A DNA stretch of 64,000 nt from Carnobacterium viridans. GTDB taxonomy: Bacteria; Bacillota; Bacilli; Lactobacillales; Carnobacteriaceae. A program made the translations under genes and the position numbers. The stretch is taken from NCBI RefSeq assembly GCF_900102725.1, contig NZ_FNJW01000008.1:992001-1056000 (forward strand), given 5' to 3'. Of the stretch, positions 1 to 9,558 are shown one piece after another; within the stretch, counting starts at the first letter, position 1; each line of letters opens with the position of its first letter. The notes under the pieces are model-generated. The model worked only from the letters and a program-made list of their open reading frames with translations, searched no databases and was not told the DNA's origin.

Positions 1-609
1 GCTTAGCATTGCAACTTTTGGTTCAATCCCAAACATTTCTGCTGTTTTAGCACTTTCAACAGCTATTTCAGCTAATTCTTGAGCATTTGGGTTTACGTTG
101 ATTGCACAATCAGAGAACAAGTATTTTTCTTGTCCACGGCCACGCATCATGATAAATGCGCCACTTGTACGGCTGACGCCTGGTTTAGTTTTAATGATTT
201 GTAATGCAGGACGAACTGTTTCACCTGTTGAATGGATTGCTCCACTTACTAAACCATCAACTAGTCCCATGTAAGTTAACATTGTACCAAAGTAATTTTC
301 ATCTTTTAATAATTGAATCGCTTTTTCTTCAGTAACTTTTCCTTTACGGCGTTCTACGAAAGCAGCAACCATTTCATTTAATTTATCATAATTAGCTGGA
401 TCAACAATTTCAATATTTTCTACATTAAAACCACGGTTTTTTGCAGCTTCTTTTACAACTTCAGGATTTCCAATTAATACCGGTTGAATTAAATCTTCAG
501 ATGCTAAACGAACTACAGCACCAAGTATACGAGGTTCCGATCCTTCTGGAAATACGATACGTACTTTTTTTCCTTTAATCTTTCCTGATAAACTTTCAAT
601 TAGTTCCAC
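1..609 (-). CDS. pta: Phosphate acetyltransferase, partial (N-terminal 203 residues)
   Basis: Interconverts acetyl-CoA and acetyl phosphate, the Pta half of the Pta-AckA pathway, in the cytoplasm. The reading frame is open to the window edge, so the C-terminal part lies outside. Visible blocks typical of the family are FPEGSEPRILGA near residue 20, LVDGLVSGAIHSTGETVRPAL near residues 115-135 and SDCAINVNPNAQELAEIA near residues 165-182. The start is a GTG, preceded by GGAGGTT at a normal distance; no upstream in-frame ATG exists. The gene follows ung on the same strand after about 100 bases, an arrangement common in lactic acid bacteria. Identification is firm; the missing part is simply cut off. 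Confidence 0.95.
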   Translation of the reverse strand, partial: MELIESLSGKIKGKKVRIVFPEGSEPRILGAVVRLASEDLIQPVLIGNPEVVKEAAKNRGFNVENIEIVDPANYDKLNEMVAAFVERRKGKVTEEKAIQLLKDENYFGTMLTYMGLVDGLVSGAIHSTGETVRPALQIIKTKPGVSRTSGAFIMMRGRGQEKYLFSDCAINVNPNAQELAEIAVESAKTAEMFGIEPKVAMLS

Positions 610-709
610 ATTAACAACCTCCGCAATTTGTGATTATATATACATTGCTATCATACTCTTATTTTCATGAAAATGACAGTCTTTTGAGCTCAAAACCTAT
701 AAGTATTCC

Positions 710-1393
710 TTATTTAACTGATTCAGGCAATTGCCAGTTTATTGGCTCTTCGCCGAATTTGATTAATGCCTCATTCGCTTTGGAAAATGGCTTCGATCCA
801 AAAAAACCACGATAAGCAGATAAAGGACTAGGATGAACTGAAGTTATCACGACGTGTTTTGATTCATCAATCAAGGCTCTCTTTTTTATCGAAGGATTGC
901 CCCATAGAATAAAGACCATTGGTTGATCACGGTCACTTAATTTTTTTATAACGGCATCGGTTAGTGTCTCCCATCCCTTTCCTTTATGTGAATGAGCTTG
1001 TCCTTTACGCACTGTTAATACAGTATTTAACAATAGCACACCTTGTTTAGCCCATGATTCTAGATAACCATGATTTACAGGTGAGATTCCTAAATCACTT
1101 TCTAGTTCTTTATAGATATTAACTAGTGAAGGAGGAATCTTCACAGTTGGCAACACAGAAAAACTTAATCCATGAGCTTGATTTGGTCCGTGATAAGGGT
1201 CTTGCCCTAAAATAACTACTTTTACTTCATTATAAGGTGTCCATTCAAAAGCTTGCCAAATGTGATCCATCTCTGGATAAACGATTGTTTCTTGATATTC
1301 TTGAACAAGAAATTCTTTCAGTGAATGGTAAGATGGTGTGTTTGTTTGTTCTAGCAAAATTGGCAACCAATCATTTTTTACAGTTACACTCAT
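710..1393 (-). CDS. ung: Uracil-DNA glycosylase, family 1
   Basis: Removes uracil from DNA to start base-excision repair. The 227-residue protein has the usual family 1 length. It shows the catalytic water-activating block GQDPYHGPNQAHGLSFSV (Asp in QDPYH) and the C-terminal DNA-intercalation block HPSPLSAYRGFFGSKPFS, both diagnostic. A uracil-pocket Asn segment, LLLNTVLTVRKGQAHSH, is in the expected middle position. The ATG is preceded by AAAGGAGAAATAACC. It is probably co-transcribed with pta downstream, since no terminator lies between them. Confidence 0.97.
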   Translation of the reverse strand: MSVTVKNDWLPILLEQTNTPSYHSLKEFLVQEYQETIVYPEMDHIWQAFEWTPYNEVKVVILGQDPYHGPNQAHGLSFSVLPTVKIPPSLVNIYKELESDLGISPVNHGYLESWAKQGVLLLNTVLTVRKGQAHSHKGKGWETLTDAVIKKLSDRDQPMVFILWGNPSIKKRALIDESKHVVITSVHPSPLSAYRGFFGSKPFSKANEALIKFGEEPINWQLPESVK

Positions 1394-1598
1394 GGTTATT
1401 TCTCCTTTGTCCCTTTAAAGGTACATTCTTTTTAGTTTACTTCTATCCTACAAGAATTAGGCGTTTCACACAACTCTGCTCTTCACCTGTTCCTTATTTC
1501 TTTTGGATAAATTTAAGAAGAAAAAGGCATTATGTGTTTATTTTATCTCTATTAATGGTAGACTTATTAAGACAAATGAATCTTGGGAGGAACCAAAA

Positions 1599-2507
1599 AT
1601 GATAGAACTTATTGTATCTGATATGGATGGAACATTATTAAATGAAAAAATGAAAGTTTCTGAAACAAATGCCACTGCTATTAAAGCGGCTATGAAACAA
1701 GGAATCCATTTTATGGTTGCAACAGGACGCGGCTTTACTGAAGCTCATCCGTTGCTTGAAGAAGTGGGCATTAACTGTTCATTCATCACTCTAAATGGAG
1801 CTCAAGTATACAACGAAGAAGGTAAAGTAATCCAAAATATTGGAATTGATAAGAAAACTGTTCATGAAATCGTTGCTGAAATAAAGAAAAGAAATCTTTA
1901 TTGTGAGATGACGACATCAAATGGAATTTATTCAGATAATAAAGCTAAACGTATTGAATCTGTGGCTTCTTTATTATACGAAACTAACCCGGATACGACT
2001 TACAAAATGGCTGTTGTTTTAGCAGCTGCCCGTTTAGAAATTATGAACATCAATTATGTTGAAGATTACGAACAACTTGTGCATGATGATTCCATTGAAA
2101 TTTTAAAAGTCATTGCATTTAGTGATGAAGGCCGCAAAGTACTTGGCCCACTTACTGAGGACCTTGAAAAATCTGGAAATCTTGCTGTTACAGCTTCTTT
2201 TGTTAATAATATTGAAATCAATAACATTAACGCACAAAAAGGGATTGCTCTTGAAGAAGCTGCAAAAAAATTAAATATCCCACTTGAAAATATCATGACT
2301 CTTGGTGATAACTTTAATGATGTCTCTATGTTGAAAGTGGCTGGTTATAGTTTTGCTATGGAGAATGCTGAAGAAGAAGTTAAAACATATGCAAAATATC
2401 GCACAACTAGTAATAATAGCAATGGTGTAGCTCATGCCATTACATTGGCTTTAAACAACAACTTGGAATCAGCTAAGGCCCCAAGTATCATGGAAAACGC
2501 AGAATAA
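1599..2507 (+). CDS. Cof-type HAD-IIB family phosphatase
   Basis: Predicted Mg-dependent sugar-phosphate or cofactor phosphatase of the Cof/YidA/YwpJ type. Motif I is SDMDGTLL near residues 7-14, a motif II threonine lies in ATGRGF, and motif IV is GDNFNDVSML in the C-terminal third; the cap domain lies between, as in subclass IIB. The open frame extends 32 codons further upstream, but the ATG at 1599 is chosen because GGGAGG lies 8 bases before it and the protein family starts at this point. Length is 302 residues. The exact substrate cannot be told from sequence. Confidence 0.9.
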   Translation: MIELIVSDMDGTLLNEKMKVSETNATAIKAAMKQGIHFMVATGRGFTEAHPLLEEVGINCSFITLNGAQVYNEEGKVIQNIGIDKKTVHEIVAEIKKRNLYCEMTTSNGIYSDNKAKRIESVASLLYETNPDTTYKMAVVLAAARLEIMNINYVEDYEQLVHDDSIEILKVIAFSDEGRKVLGPLTEDLEKSGNLAVTASFVNNIEINNINAQKGIALEEAAKKLNIPLENIMTLGDNFNDVSMLKVAGYSFAMENAEEEVKTYAKYRTTSNNSNGVAHAITLALNNNLESAKAPSIMENAE

Positions 2508-2620
2508 AGATGATCCATTCAATCATAGATTTGAAACGTAACAGTTTGCTTTCTTTTTTCGTTATTAGTAGTAGGCTTATATTTTTTTAGCCTACCTACT
2601 GAATGAAGGGAGAGACTAAT

Positions 2621-2785
2621 ATGGATGCAAGTACACAATGGTTTTCCGCTGTAATAGAAATGGTCGGTAACGTTGGTTTTCCTATCTTTATCGCTTTTTT
2701 TCTACTTCAGCGTATGGAAACCAAACTTGATGACGTTGTAAAAGCTCTAAACGAACTCAGCCAAGTGATCAAATCAGCTGCATAA
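2621..2785 (+). CDS. YvrJ family small membrane protein
   Basis: A 54-residue protein with one hydrophobic segment, VGFPIFIAFFLLQRME, followed by a short amphipathic charged helix (LDDVVKALNELSQVI). This is the layout of the YvrJ family, whose function is unknown. The start at 2621 is preceded by AAGGGAGA at 2606-2613; an earlier in-frame codon at 2603 overlaps poorly with any ribosome site. A terminator follows directly, so it is probably a single-gene unit. Confidence 0.8.
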   Translation: MDASTQWFSAVIEMVGNVGFPIFIAFFLLQRMETKLDDVVKALNELSQVIKSAA

Positions 2786-2793
2786 AGAAAACT

Positions 2794-2822
2794 CACCGCC
2801 GTTTTTTTACGGTGGTTTTTTA
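2794..2822 (+). terminator. Intrinsic terminator after the yvrJ-like gene
   Basis: Stem ACCGCCGT/ACGGTGGT (one G-T pair) with a T-rich loop, followed by six Ts, ten bases after the stop codon. Confidence 0.85.
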
Positions 2823-2907
2823 GTTATGTATTCCGTTTCACTATTCTTTTTGGTATAATTAATACAGATATGTATCCGCTTAATTTATCATTAGAGGAGC
2901 GTTCATT

Positions 2908-3426
2908 ATGGTACTTTTGTATATGAAACAAAAATACGTTTCCAAACAAGAAAAAATCCTCGTAAAAAATGAACAAGGCAAAGACATGTACCTGATTTCA
3001 GGTAGGTGGGGCAGAGTCGGTGACAAAATATCTTTATATGCTATAGATGGAACTTTGCTTGTAGAATTCAAACAAACCGTATTATCCTTATTTCCTAAAT
3101 TTGATATTTATATACAAGACAAAAAAATAGGCTCTATAGTGAAGCATCGTACTTTAAAGACGGTTTACTTTAAAGTCACTCCATTAAATTGGATTGTAAC
3201 TGGAGATTTTTATAATCATCATTATTTTGTACGCTACGAAAATCAGCTTGTTATGGAACTGGATAAAACTTATACATCTATTGGAGACTATTACAGATTG
3301 TCTATCTCAGAAGCCCAGTATGCACCCATTTGTTTGTGTATCGCTTTGATTGTTGATAACCTCACTCTAACACGTTTGCCTAAACCAGCTCTAAAGAAAG
3401 TTAGCCGAGCTCTCCAAACATTTTAA
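2908..3426 (+). CDS. LURP-one-related (YxjI-like) protein
   Basis: A 172-residue protein resembling the LURP-one-related/tubby-like beta-barrel family (B. subtilis YxjI type). It opens with the family-like MKQKYVSKQEKILVKNEQG block, then repeated beta-strand segments such as MYLISGRWGRVGDKISLY and FPKFDIYIQDKKIGSIVKH, and ends in one hydrophobic helix (APICLCIALIVDNL). GAGGAG lies 8 bases before the ATG at 2908; a second ATG five codons in (2923) is the alternative. The function of the bacterial family is not established. It stands alone between a terminator and a repeat element. Confidence 0.75.
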   Translation: MVLLYMKQKYVSKQEKILVKNEQGKDMYLISGRWGRVGDKISLYAIDGTLLVEFKQTVLSLFPKFDIYIQDKKIGSIVKHRTLKTVYFKVTPLNWIVTGDFYNHHYFVRYENQLVMELDKTYTSIGDYYRLSISEAQYAPICLCIALIVDNLTLTRLPKPALKKVSRALQTF

Positions 3427-3438
3427 CTTACAAAAAAT

Positions 3439-3676
3439 GACTCTTCGTCAACTGGTGTTGATAGAAGAAAATAACATTTCTTCTGGAATAGACAGGATTT
3501 GCTTGTGGAGAGACATGGAATCGCCTGAAGCCTTAAACAAAACGTAATCGCAATTGATGAAGCATCAACGCTTTGTCATTCGCATTGAATTCAATGCAAG
3601 CTACAAGCAAACCCTATTCCTCCAGAAATAACGTGCCATTAATTTAACTAAGCTATCAACACTAAAAAGTTTAGAG
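3439..3676. repeat. Nested palindromic intergenic repeat, copy 1
   Basis: About 238 bases bounded by GACTCTTCGTC on the left and ATCAACACTAAAAAG on the right. The ends pair (TGTTGATAG with CTATCAACA), and inside them a second pair is formed by GGAATAGACAGGATTTGCTTG and CAAGCAAACCCTATTCC, so the whole unit is a nested imperfect palindrome. Related copies lie at 11035-11165, 19839-20096 and, inverted, 63449-63703. No transposase is associated. No protein-coding frame is shared by all copies. Confidence 0.85.
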
Positions 3677-3681
3677 CTCTA

Positions 3682-3727
3682 AAAAAAGCATTGATCTGGT
3701 ATTTTTTTACAGATCAATGCTTTTTTC
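3682..3727. terminator. Bidirectional terminator overlapping the GNAT gene end
   Basis: Stem AAAAAAGCATTGATCTG (3682-3698) with its exact complement at 3710-3726, T-runs on both strands. The stop codon of the acetyltransferase (3707-3709) is inside the hairpin. Confidence 0.9.
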
Positions 3728-4285
3728 ATTCACATTCCATTGCATATGATCGTACAAATGATCACCTAAAGTACATTCCCAAACTTTTTTAAAACCTATT
3801 TTAAGGTAAAGTTGTTGTGCCTTTTTATTTTGTTGATCACAATTCAATCCAATAATTTTTTCATTTTCTGCCATTGCATTAACAGGCAATGCCTCTATCA
3901 ATTCTGTTGCCACACCTTGTCCTCTAAAATTCTCATCTGTTACTAAAGAATCTAAGTACCACTCTCCCTTAAGTGTTTCAGCATCATTAAATAGTGGTTC
4001 CATTATTCCGTATTCTTTTAATTTTTCATTTAATGGATCATCAATTACAGCTTCCAACTCGCCTTTGTAACCAAAACATACTCCTGCTCTTTTTCCATCA
4101 CGGACACAGATAAATGCACGGCGGTAACTATAACGGTAATTTTTATTTTCCATAGCTTTTTTCATCCAATTTTTTAGGACATCAGAATCTATTTCTTTTA
4201 GCAATGGCAGCTCCATGTCTTCTAAAATAATCCATACCCATTCTATTAATTGATCGATATCTGAATGTTCAGCTTTTCGAATCAT
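3707..4285 (-). CDS. GNAT family N-acetyltransferase
   Basis: A 192-residue acetyl-CoA-dependent acetyltransferase of unknown substrate. The acetyl-CoA-binding motif A is NFRGQGVATELIEAL near residues 128-142, followed by the motif B region IIGLNCDQQNKKAQQLYLKIGFKK with the usual Asn and Tyr. The ATG follows TAGGAAA. It faces the preceding repeat and ends within its own terminator hairpin; no operon partner. Confidence 0.88.
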   Translation of the reverse strand: MIRKAEHSDIDQLIEWVWIILEDMELPLLKEIDSDVLKNWMKKAMENKNYRYSYRRAFICVRDGKRAGVCFGYKGELEAVIDDPLNEKLKEYGIMEPLFNDAETLKGEWYLDSLVTDENFRGQGVATELIEALPVNAMAENEKIIGLNCDQQNKKAQQLYLKIGFKKVWECTLGDHLYDHMQWNVNEKSIDL

Positions 4286-4416
4286 TTTCCTACCAGCTTT
4301 CTTTAACGTAATTTCATTTCTATCATAGCGAATGAGAGATGCCTATTCAACCATTTAATCTATTCTTAAAAACATTTCCATGTCAGAACATATCACACGA
4401 GAGTATTACGTTACTG

Positions 4417-4445
4417 TTGCAATCGAGTTAGAATTAAATTAAAAT
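4417..4445 (+). promoter_or_regulatory. Predicted promoter of the glutamine-type transporter operon
   Basis: TTGCAA (4417-4422), 17-base spacer, TAAAAT (4440-4445), about 25 bases upstream of the start codon and its AAGGAGG. Predicted by eye. Confidence 0.5.
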
Positions 4446-4471
4446 GATACCTTAGACAAGGAGGCTTATTA

Positions 4472-5926
4472 ATGAATTTACGAAAAAAATCATTTTTTAC
4501 ACTTATGACAGCTTTACTACTGACAGTCATTTTCACCATACTACTGCCTAGTACAGCTGCTGCCCAAGAAACAAACAAAACCTATATTATTGGAACGGAC
4601 GTTACTTTTGCTCCATTTGAATACAAAGACGTTGATGGAGAATACAAGGGAATTGATGTGGATTTATTAGATGCTATTGCCAAAGATCAAGGCTTCAATT
4701 ATGAATTACGACCTTTAGGATTTAGTGCTGCACTGCAAGCTTTAGAGTCAAATCAAATAGACGGTATGATTGCTGGGATGAGCATTACACCTGAACGTCA
4801 AGAATCTTTTGACTTTTCTGATCCTTATTTTGAGAGCGGCGTTGTTATGGCTGTTTCTGAAACAAATGATGGCATCACTTCTTATGAAGATCTAGAAGGG
4901 AAAACAGTAGCTGTTAAGGTTGGTACAACTGGTGCTGCTTTTGCTGAGTCTATTCAAGAAGAATTCGGATTTGAATTAAATACTTTTGAAGATTCTGCAA
5001 ATATGTATGAAGATGTTTTAACCGGAAACTCAGATGCTGCTTTTGAAGATTATCCTGTAATGGCTTATGCTATCCAATCTGGACTAGGACTAAAACTAAC
5101 AATGGATCCTGAACCTGGAGATAATTATGGCTTTGCCGTAAATAAAGGACAAAATGCTGAGTTATTGGAAATGTTCAATAATGGATTAATAAATATTCGT
5201 GCTAATGGAACTTATGATGAAATAATGGATACTTACCTAGGTGATACATCTACCAAAAATGATTCAGCTAACCTTGGATTTTTTGGTTTGATCCAACAAA
5301 ATGGCAGTGAATTATTAAAAGGACTAGGCAGAACATTACTATTAACCATTATCTCTTTTGCAATTGCTACGGTTTTTGGTGTTGTTTTAGGATTATTTAA
5401 TGCTTCACCGAATAAAGTATTGAACTGGATAGCAACAATTTACGTCGATATTCTACGTGGTATACCTTTGATTGTATTAGCCTTTTTTATTTACTTCTCT
5501 ATTCCTCAATTTTTGAGTATTCAAATACCCGCTTATATTGCTGGGGTAATTACGTTGAGCTTAAATACCACAGCTTATATTGCTGAATTGGTTCGTGGTG
5601 GTATCCAAGCAGTAGACACAGGTCAACTGGAAGCTTCAAGAAGTTTAGGTCTTACTTACAATACGTCTATGCGTAAAGTTGTTTTGCCACAAGCTGTTAA
5701 AATAATGATTCCATCTTTTATTAATCAGTTTGTCATTACTCTTAAAGATACCTCAATTCTATCTGTTATCGGTATTGTTGAATTGACTCAAACCGGAAAA
5801 ATTATTATTGCTCGTACCTACTCTTCTGGAGATATGTGGTTGATTGTTGGACTGATGTATATTATCGTCATCACGATCCTAACGAAGTTTTCAAACTATA
5901 TTGAAAGGAGAATATCAAATGACTAA
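4472..5926 (+). CDS. glnP: Fused amino-acid ABC transporter substrate-binding/permease protein (GlnPH type)
   Basis: Imports a polar amino acid, probably glutamine or glutamate. The 484-residue protein fuses a signal peptide (residues 1-31, ending STAAAQ), one periplasmic-binding-protein type 2 domain (about 36-265; [13 protein letters not shown] and [11 protein letters not shown] are typical) and a permease domain with about five membrane helices (about 285-480). The EAA loop that docks the ATPase is [21 protein letters not shown]. Only one binding domain is present, unlike the two-domain lactococcal GlnP. Its stop overlaps the start of the ATPase gene by 8 bases. Substrate is inferred from family only. 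Confidence 0.9.
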   Translation: MNLRKKSFFTLMTALLLTVIFTILLPSTAAAQETNKTYIIGTDVTFAPFEYKDVDGEYKGIDVDLLDAIAKDQGFNYELRPLGFSAALQALESNQIDGMIAGMSITPERQESFDFSDPYFESGVVMAVSETNDGITSYEDLEGKTVAVKVGTTGAAFAESIQEEFGFELNTFEDSANMYEDVLTGNSDAAFEDYPVMAYAIQSGLGLKLTMDPEPGDNYGFAVNKGQNAELLEMFNNGLINIRANGTYDEIMDTYLGDTSTKNDSANLGFFGLIQQNGSELLKGLGRTLLLTIISFAIATVFGVVLGLFNASPNKVLNWIATIYVDILRGIPLIVLAFFIYFSIPQFLSIQIPAYIAGVITLSLNTTAYIAELVRGGIQAVDTGQLEASRSLGLTYNTSMRKVVLPQAVKIMIPSFINQFVITLKDTSILSVIGIVELTQTGKIIIARTYSSGDMWLIVGLMYIIVITILTKFSNYIERRISND

Positions 5927-6650
5927 AGTAAAAGTGGAACATCTAAAGAAAAATTTTGGAAGTTTAGAAGTTTTAAAAGACTTGAATGTTGAAGTTCAAG
6001 AAGGAGAAGTAGTTTGTATCATCGGACCTTCAGGATCTGGTAAAAGTACGTTTCTCCGCTGTATGAATGCTTTAGAAGAAATTACAGGTGGCAAAGTCAT
6101 TATTGATGACTTTGATCTCACTGATCCAAAACAAGACATCAATAAAGTACGCGAAAACATTGGAATGGTTTTTCAAAATTTTAATTTGTTCCCTCATTTA
6201 ACGGTTTTAGAAAATATTACGTTAGCACCAAGAGAACTAAAAAAGGATTCTACTGAAGCTATTAAAAACCGTGCACTAGAATTATTGGAAACCGTTGGAC
6301 TTTCTGAAAAAGCAAATGATTACCCTAAATCATTATCTGGTGGACAAAAGCAACGTGTTGCGATTGCACGTGCTTTAGCAATGAATCCAGATATTATGTT
6401 GTTTGATGAACCTACAAGCGCTCTTGATCCAGAAATGGTTGGCGATGTGTTGGAAGTTATGCAAAAATTGGCAGATCAAGGTATGACTATGCTGGTGGTG
6501 ACTCATGAAATGGGCTTCGCTAAAGAAGTAGCTGATCGCGTGATTTTCATGGATGGTGGATACATTGTTGAAGAAGGCAAACCTGAACAACTCTTTAACC
6601 ATCCCCAACATGAACGAACAAAGAACTTTTTAGAGAAAATTTTAGTTTAA
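5919..6650 (+). CDS. glnQ: Amino-acid ABC transporter ATP-binding protein (GlnQ type)
   Basis: Energises the permease encoded just upstream. The 243-residue ATPase has Walker [11 protein letters not shown]-loop [11 protein letters not shown], signature LSGGQKQR, Walker [16 protein letters not shown] and H-loop VVTHEMGFA; the FPH.TVLEN block is typical of polar amino-acid importers. The ATG at 5919 is chosen because AAAGGAG lies just before it and the TTG at 5901 has no ribosome site. It overlaps the upstream stop codon by 8 bases, implying translational coupling. Confidence 0.95.
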   Translation: MTKVKVEHLKKNFGSLEVLKDLNVEVQEGEVVCIIGPSGSGKSTFLRCMNALEEITGGKVIIDDFDLTDPKQDINKVRENIGMVFQNFNLFPHLTVLENITLAPRELKKDSTEAIKNRALELLETVGLSEKANDYPKSLSGGQKQRVAIARALAMNPDIMLFDEPTSALDPEMVGDVLEVMQKLADQGMTMLVVTHEMGFAKEVADRVIFMDGGYIVEEGKPEQLFNHPQHERTKNFLEKILV

Positions 6651-6698
6651 AAAAAAGATCTGCCATAAGAGTAAACTCTCATATGGCAGATCTTTTTT
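6651..6698. terminator. Bidirectional terminator between glnQ and pip
   Basis: Stem AAAAAAGATCTGCCATA paired with TATGGCAGATCTTTTTT; an extra inner GAGT/ACTC pair closes the loop. It serves both convergent genes. Confidence 0.92.
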
Positions 6699-6702
6699 AT
6701 TT

Positions 6703-9525
6703 TTATGCATTAACTATTTCATTTAATTCGTTTTCTTCATTCTTTTGGTTCTTTTTTTGTAAGAAATGCATTGTTACAATCAATAACCCATTGAAAAGAA
6801 TAATGATTCCAATCATCACAACGTTCGCATGCCAATAAATGTCATTTCCTAAACCATCACTGATGGCTTGTCTAAACCCATAAACAGAATATGTCATTGG
6901 CAAGAATAAGTGAATAGATTGAAAGAACCCATTCGTCAATGGAATAGGGAATGTTCCGCCAGAGCCGCCTAATTGCAAGACAAGTAATATCATTGCTAAA
7001 AAGCGCCCAACATTATCTAGTGCGACTACTAAAGTTAACACGATAGACATAAAGGCTAAGGAAGTTAGCACGGCTAATAGGAAGAATTTCCCTATAAATA
7101 AAACTTCTAATCCGATCATTAATAAGATGCCACATTCTAATACAGCCATCAAGGTTGCTACAAGTATAGCTACAGAAACCTTGCTTAGCCACCACTCAAA
7201 ACCGGATTTCCCTTCAAGTGCTCTCTTACGTACAGGATATATTGTAGTAAAGACAACTGCTCCAATATACAAGGCCATTGACATAATATATGGTGCTAAT
7301 GCTGCACCATAATTTGGTACTTCACTATATTTTTCTTGTTTTAATTCGATTGGATTTGAAAACATATCCATTGTTTTATCCGTTGCGTCTACTTCATTAA
7401 CTTTTGCGGAACCTTCCAATAAACTAGTTGATAGTTGGTTAGTTCCATCTTTTAACGTCTCGATTCCGTTGCCTAATGTTTGGGAACCACTGCTAAGGGC
7501 TTGTGACCCTTCTTTAAGCTGTGTTGAGCCATCTGCTAAGCTTGTGGCACCATTAGTTAAACTAGCCGAGTTTTCGTTCAAAAGAGACGCTCCCTGAGCT
7601 AATTGATTTGACCCACTGTTCAATTGATCGATTCCCGCAATTAGGTTTGGCAATTGAGAAGTTAGTTGTCCTATACCGCTGTTTAATTGTTCAGAACCTG
7701 TATTTAATGCTGTTGAATTTGCATTTAATTCATCTGCTCCAGTTTGCAAGGAGTTCACTCCATTTGTATAGTTTGTTACTCCTTCTACTAGACCATTCTC
7801 TCCTGATAAACCACTTTGAATGGCTACTAAGCCTTGGTTTAGTTCAGTCATCCCTTGAATAATTCCTTTATCTGAGTTGGTTCCTTGTCGTTCCAAAGCA
7901 GATTGAATGCCTGTTAAACCTGTAATCAACTCATTGATGGTTTGATTTGTTGCTGGCAATAGTTGGTTTGAACTTTGAGCTAATGTATCTACTTGCATTT
8001 TTAGTGCCGTTAATTGTTCCGTAAGCCCGCTAACGGCAGCTAATTCTGTCTGTAAATCGGTTAGCGAAGTACCCGTTTCATTTGCAGCTGCTGCTGTATC
8101 ATTTATATCTTTACTTGCAACACCTATTTGATCTTTGATTGCAGTTATTTCAGTTTCTTTCTGATCAGATGTTGACTCTACTGCATTTACCAATTCATTT
8201 TGTTGTTCAGTAGTTAGACTATCGAATGCAGTTGTACTAGATAAAGCTGAAATAGTAGCATCATTATCTGCTTGAATCGTTCCTTCAAGTGCATTAACCT
8301 CAGACGTTAGTTTGGTTAAATCCTCTCCCGTTTTTCCGATATCTTGAGCAACTTCATTTAAACTTACACCAGATTGTTGCAGATTTGTTTGAATGCCACT
8401 AAAGTCAGTACCATCCGTCTGTCCGTTAAGAACAGCATCTAACTTTTGAATCCCATCGTTCATAGAAGACAAGTTTTCCATTAAAAATTGCAGCTGCTCA
8501 GCATTTTCATTAGATAAGCTACTATCTAATTCTGAGGAAAGCTGGTTCAAACCAGTTAACAATTGATCACTACCCGATTTAACTTGATCAACACCATTAC
8601 TGACTTCAACTGTGCCTGCTTGTAAAGCCGAAGAGTTTTCGTTCAAGACTTTTGTTCCATCAGCAAGTTGTGAAACACCAGCAGTATAAGCTTTCAGTCC
8701 ATTTGTGAGATCTGTTGAACCATTTTCTAAAAGAGATCCGCCATTTTCTAGTGGTTTTACTTTTGAAGATAATTGATTGATTCCTTTATTCAGTTGGTCT
8801 GCTCCATTGTTTACTTGAGACACACCAGCTGTATATTCTTTTAGTCCAACTTCCAACGTTTGTGTACCTTCTTCAAACGTTATTGTACTTGAAGACAATT
8901 TTTCCAAATTTTTTGTTAATTCTTGGCTTCCTTCGGCTAATTTTCCAGTTCCCTCATCAATTTCTCCTGCTCCTTCAGCCGCTTCTGAAAAACCTGTTCC
9001 AATTGTGCCTAATTGTTCAAAAATTGCTTCGGTATATGCTTTTGTTACATTAGCAGATACTTCTGCTTTAACATCTTTTGCAGCAGATTTACTAATGACT
9101 TCTCCAATATAATTTAATGACCCATTTGTTTCATAATCGATTATCATTTTTTTAGGATTCGTCTCCATCAACGTAGCAGCATCTGTTGAAAAATCGGTTG
9201 GCAATGTCATTACCATATAATACTCACGATTTTCTAAGCCCTTTTGCGCTTCTTCTTGAGACACAAAGTGCCAATCCAGTGCATCGTTCTTCTTGAGTTT
9301 ATCAACAACATCAGAACCAATATCAAGCTGTGTTCCTTGATAGTCAACAGAGTGATCTAAATTAACTACAGCTACAGATAATTTATCTGTATTTCCATAT
9401 GGATCCCAGTTAGATTTCAAAAAGAATCCAGCATACATAATAGGGATAAATAACATAACCATACAAGAGATCAGTAACATTTTATTAGAGACTAATTTCT
9501 TCCATTCCGTTTTTAACATGTCCAT
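6703..9525 (-). CDS. YhgE/Pip family membrane protein (phage-infection-protein type, ABC-2-like)
   Basis: A 940-residue membrane protein: one N-terminal helix (LLISCMVMLFIPIMYAGFF, residues 17-35), a very long extracellular part (about 40-740) and five or six C-terminal helices (about 760-925). The middle part is full of degenerate short repeats of the form LxxGxxxLxxGxxQL (for example LNTGSEQLNSGIGQL), predicted coiled coil. This is the architecture of Lactococcus Pip, a receptor for some phages, and B. subtilis YhgE/YueB. The ancestral role may be export, as the C-terminal part resembles ABC-2 permeases. It lies 33 bases behind an Rrf2-type regulator gene, so is probably controlled with it. 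Confidence 0.88.
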   Translation of the reverse strand: MDMLKTEWKKLVSNKMLLISCMVMLFIPIMYAGFFLKSNWDPYGNTDKLSVAVVNLDHSVDYQGTQLDIGSDVVDKLKKNDALDWHFVSQEEAQKGLENREYYMVMTLPTDFSTDAATLMETNPKKMIIDYETNGSLNYIGEVISKSAAKDVKAEVSANVTKAYTEAIFEQLGTIGTGFSEAAEGAGEIDEGTGKLAEGSQELTKNLEKLSSSTITFEEGTQTLEVGLKEYTAGVSQVNNGADQLNKGINQLSSKVKPLENGGSLLENGSTDLTNGLKAYTAGVSQLADGTKVLNENSSALQAGTVEVSNGVDQVKSGSDQLLTGLNQLSSELDSSLSNENAEQLQFLMENLSSMNDGIQKLDAVLNGQTDGTDFSGIQTNLQQSGVSLNEVAQDIGKTGEDLTKLTSEVNALEGTIQADNDATISALSSTTAFDSLTTEQQNELVNAVESTSDQKETEITAIKDQIGVASKDINDTAAAANETGTSLTDLQTELAAVSGLTEQLTALKMQVDTLAQSSNQLLPATNQTINELITGLTGIQSALERQGTNSDKGIIQGMTELNQGLVAIQSGLSGENGLVEGVTNYTNGVNSLQTGADELNANSTALNTGSEQLNSGIGQLTSQLPNLIAGIDQLNSGSNQLAQGASLLNENSASLTNGATSLADGSTQLKEGSQALSSGSQTLGNGIETLKDGTNQLSTSLLEGSAKVNEVDATDKTMDMFSNPIELKQEKYSEVPNYGAALAPYIMSMALYIGAVVFTTIYPVRKRALEGKSGFEWWLSKVSVAILVATLMAVLECGILLMIGLEVLFIGKFFLLAVLTSLAFMSIVLTLVVALDNVGRFLAMILLVLQLGGSGGTFPIPLTNGFFQSIHLFLPMTYSVYGFRQAISDGLGNDIYWHANVVMIGIIILFNGLLIVTMHFLQKKNQKNEENELNEIVNA

Positions 9526-9558
9526 TTTACTTGTACATTCCTTTCAATATAAGACCAT

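Noticed and set aside
1237..1602. 121-codon plus-strand frame
   Set aside because: Antisense to ung and then through its promoter; no ribosome site or family resemblance.
6703..9525. Low-complexity repeats as a possible DNA repeat array
   Set aside because: They are degenerate protein-level coiled-coil repeats in one open frame, not DNA tandem repeats.
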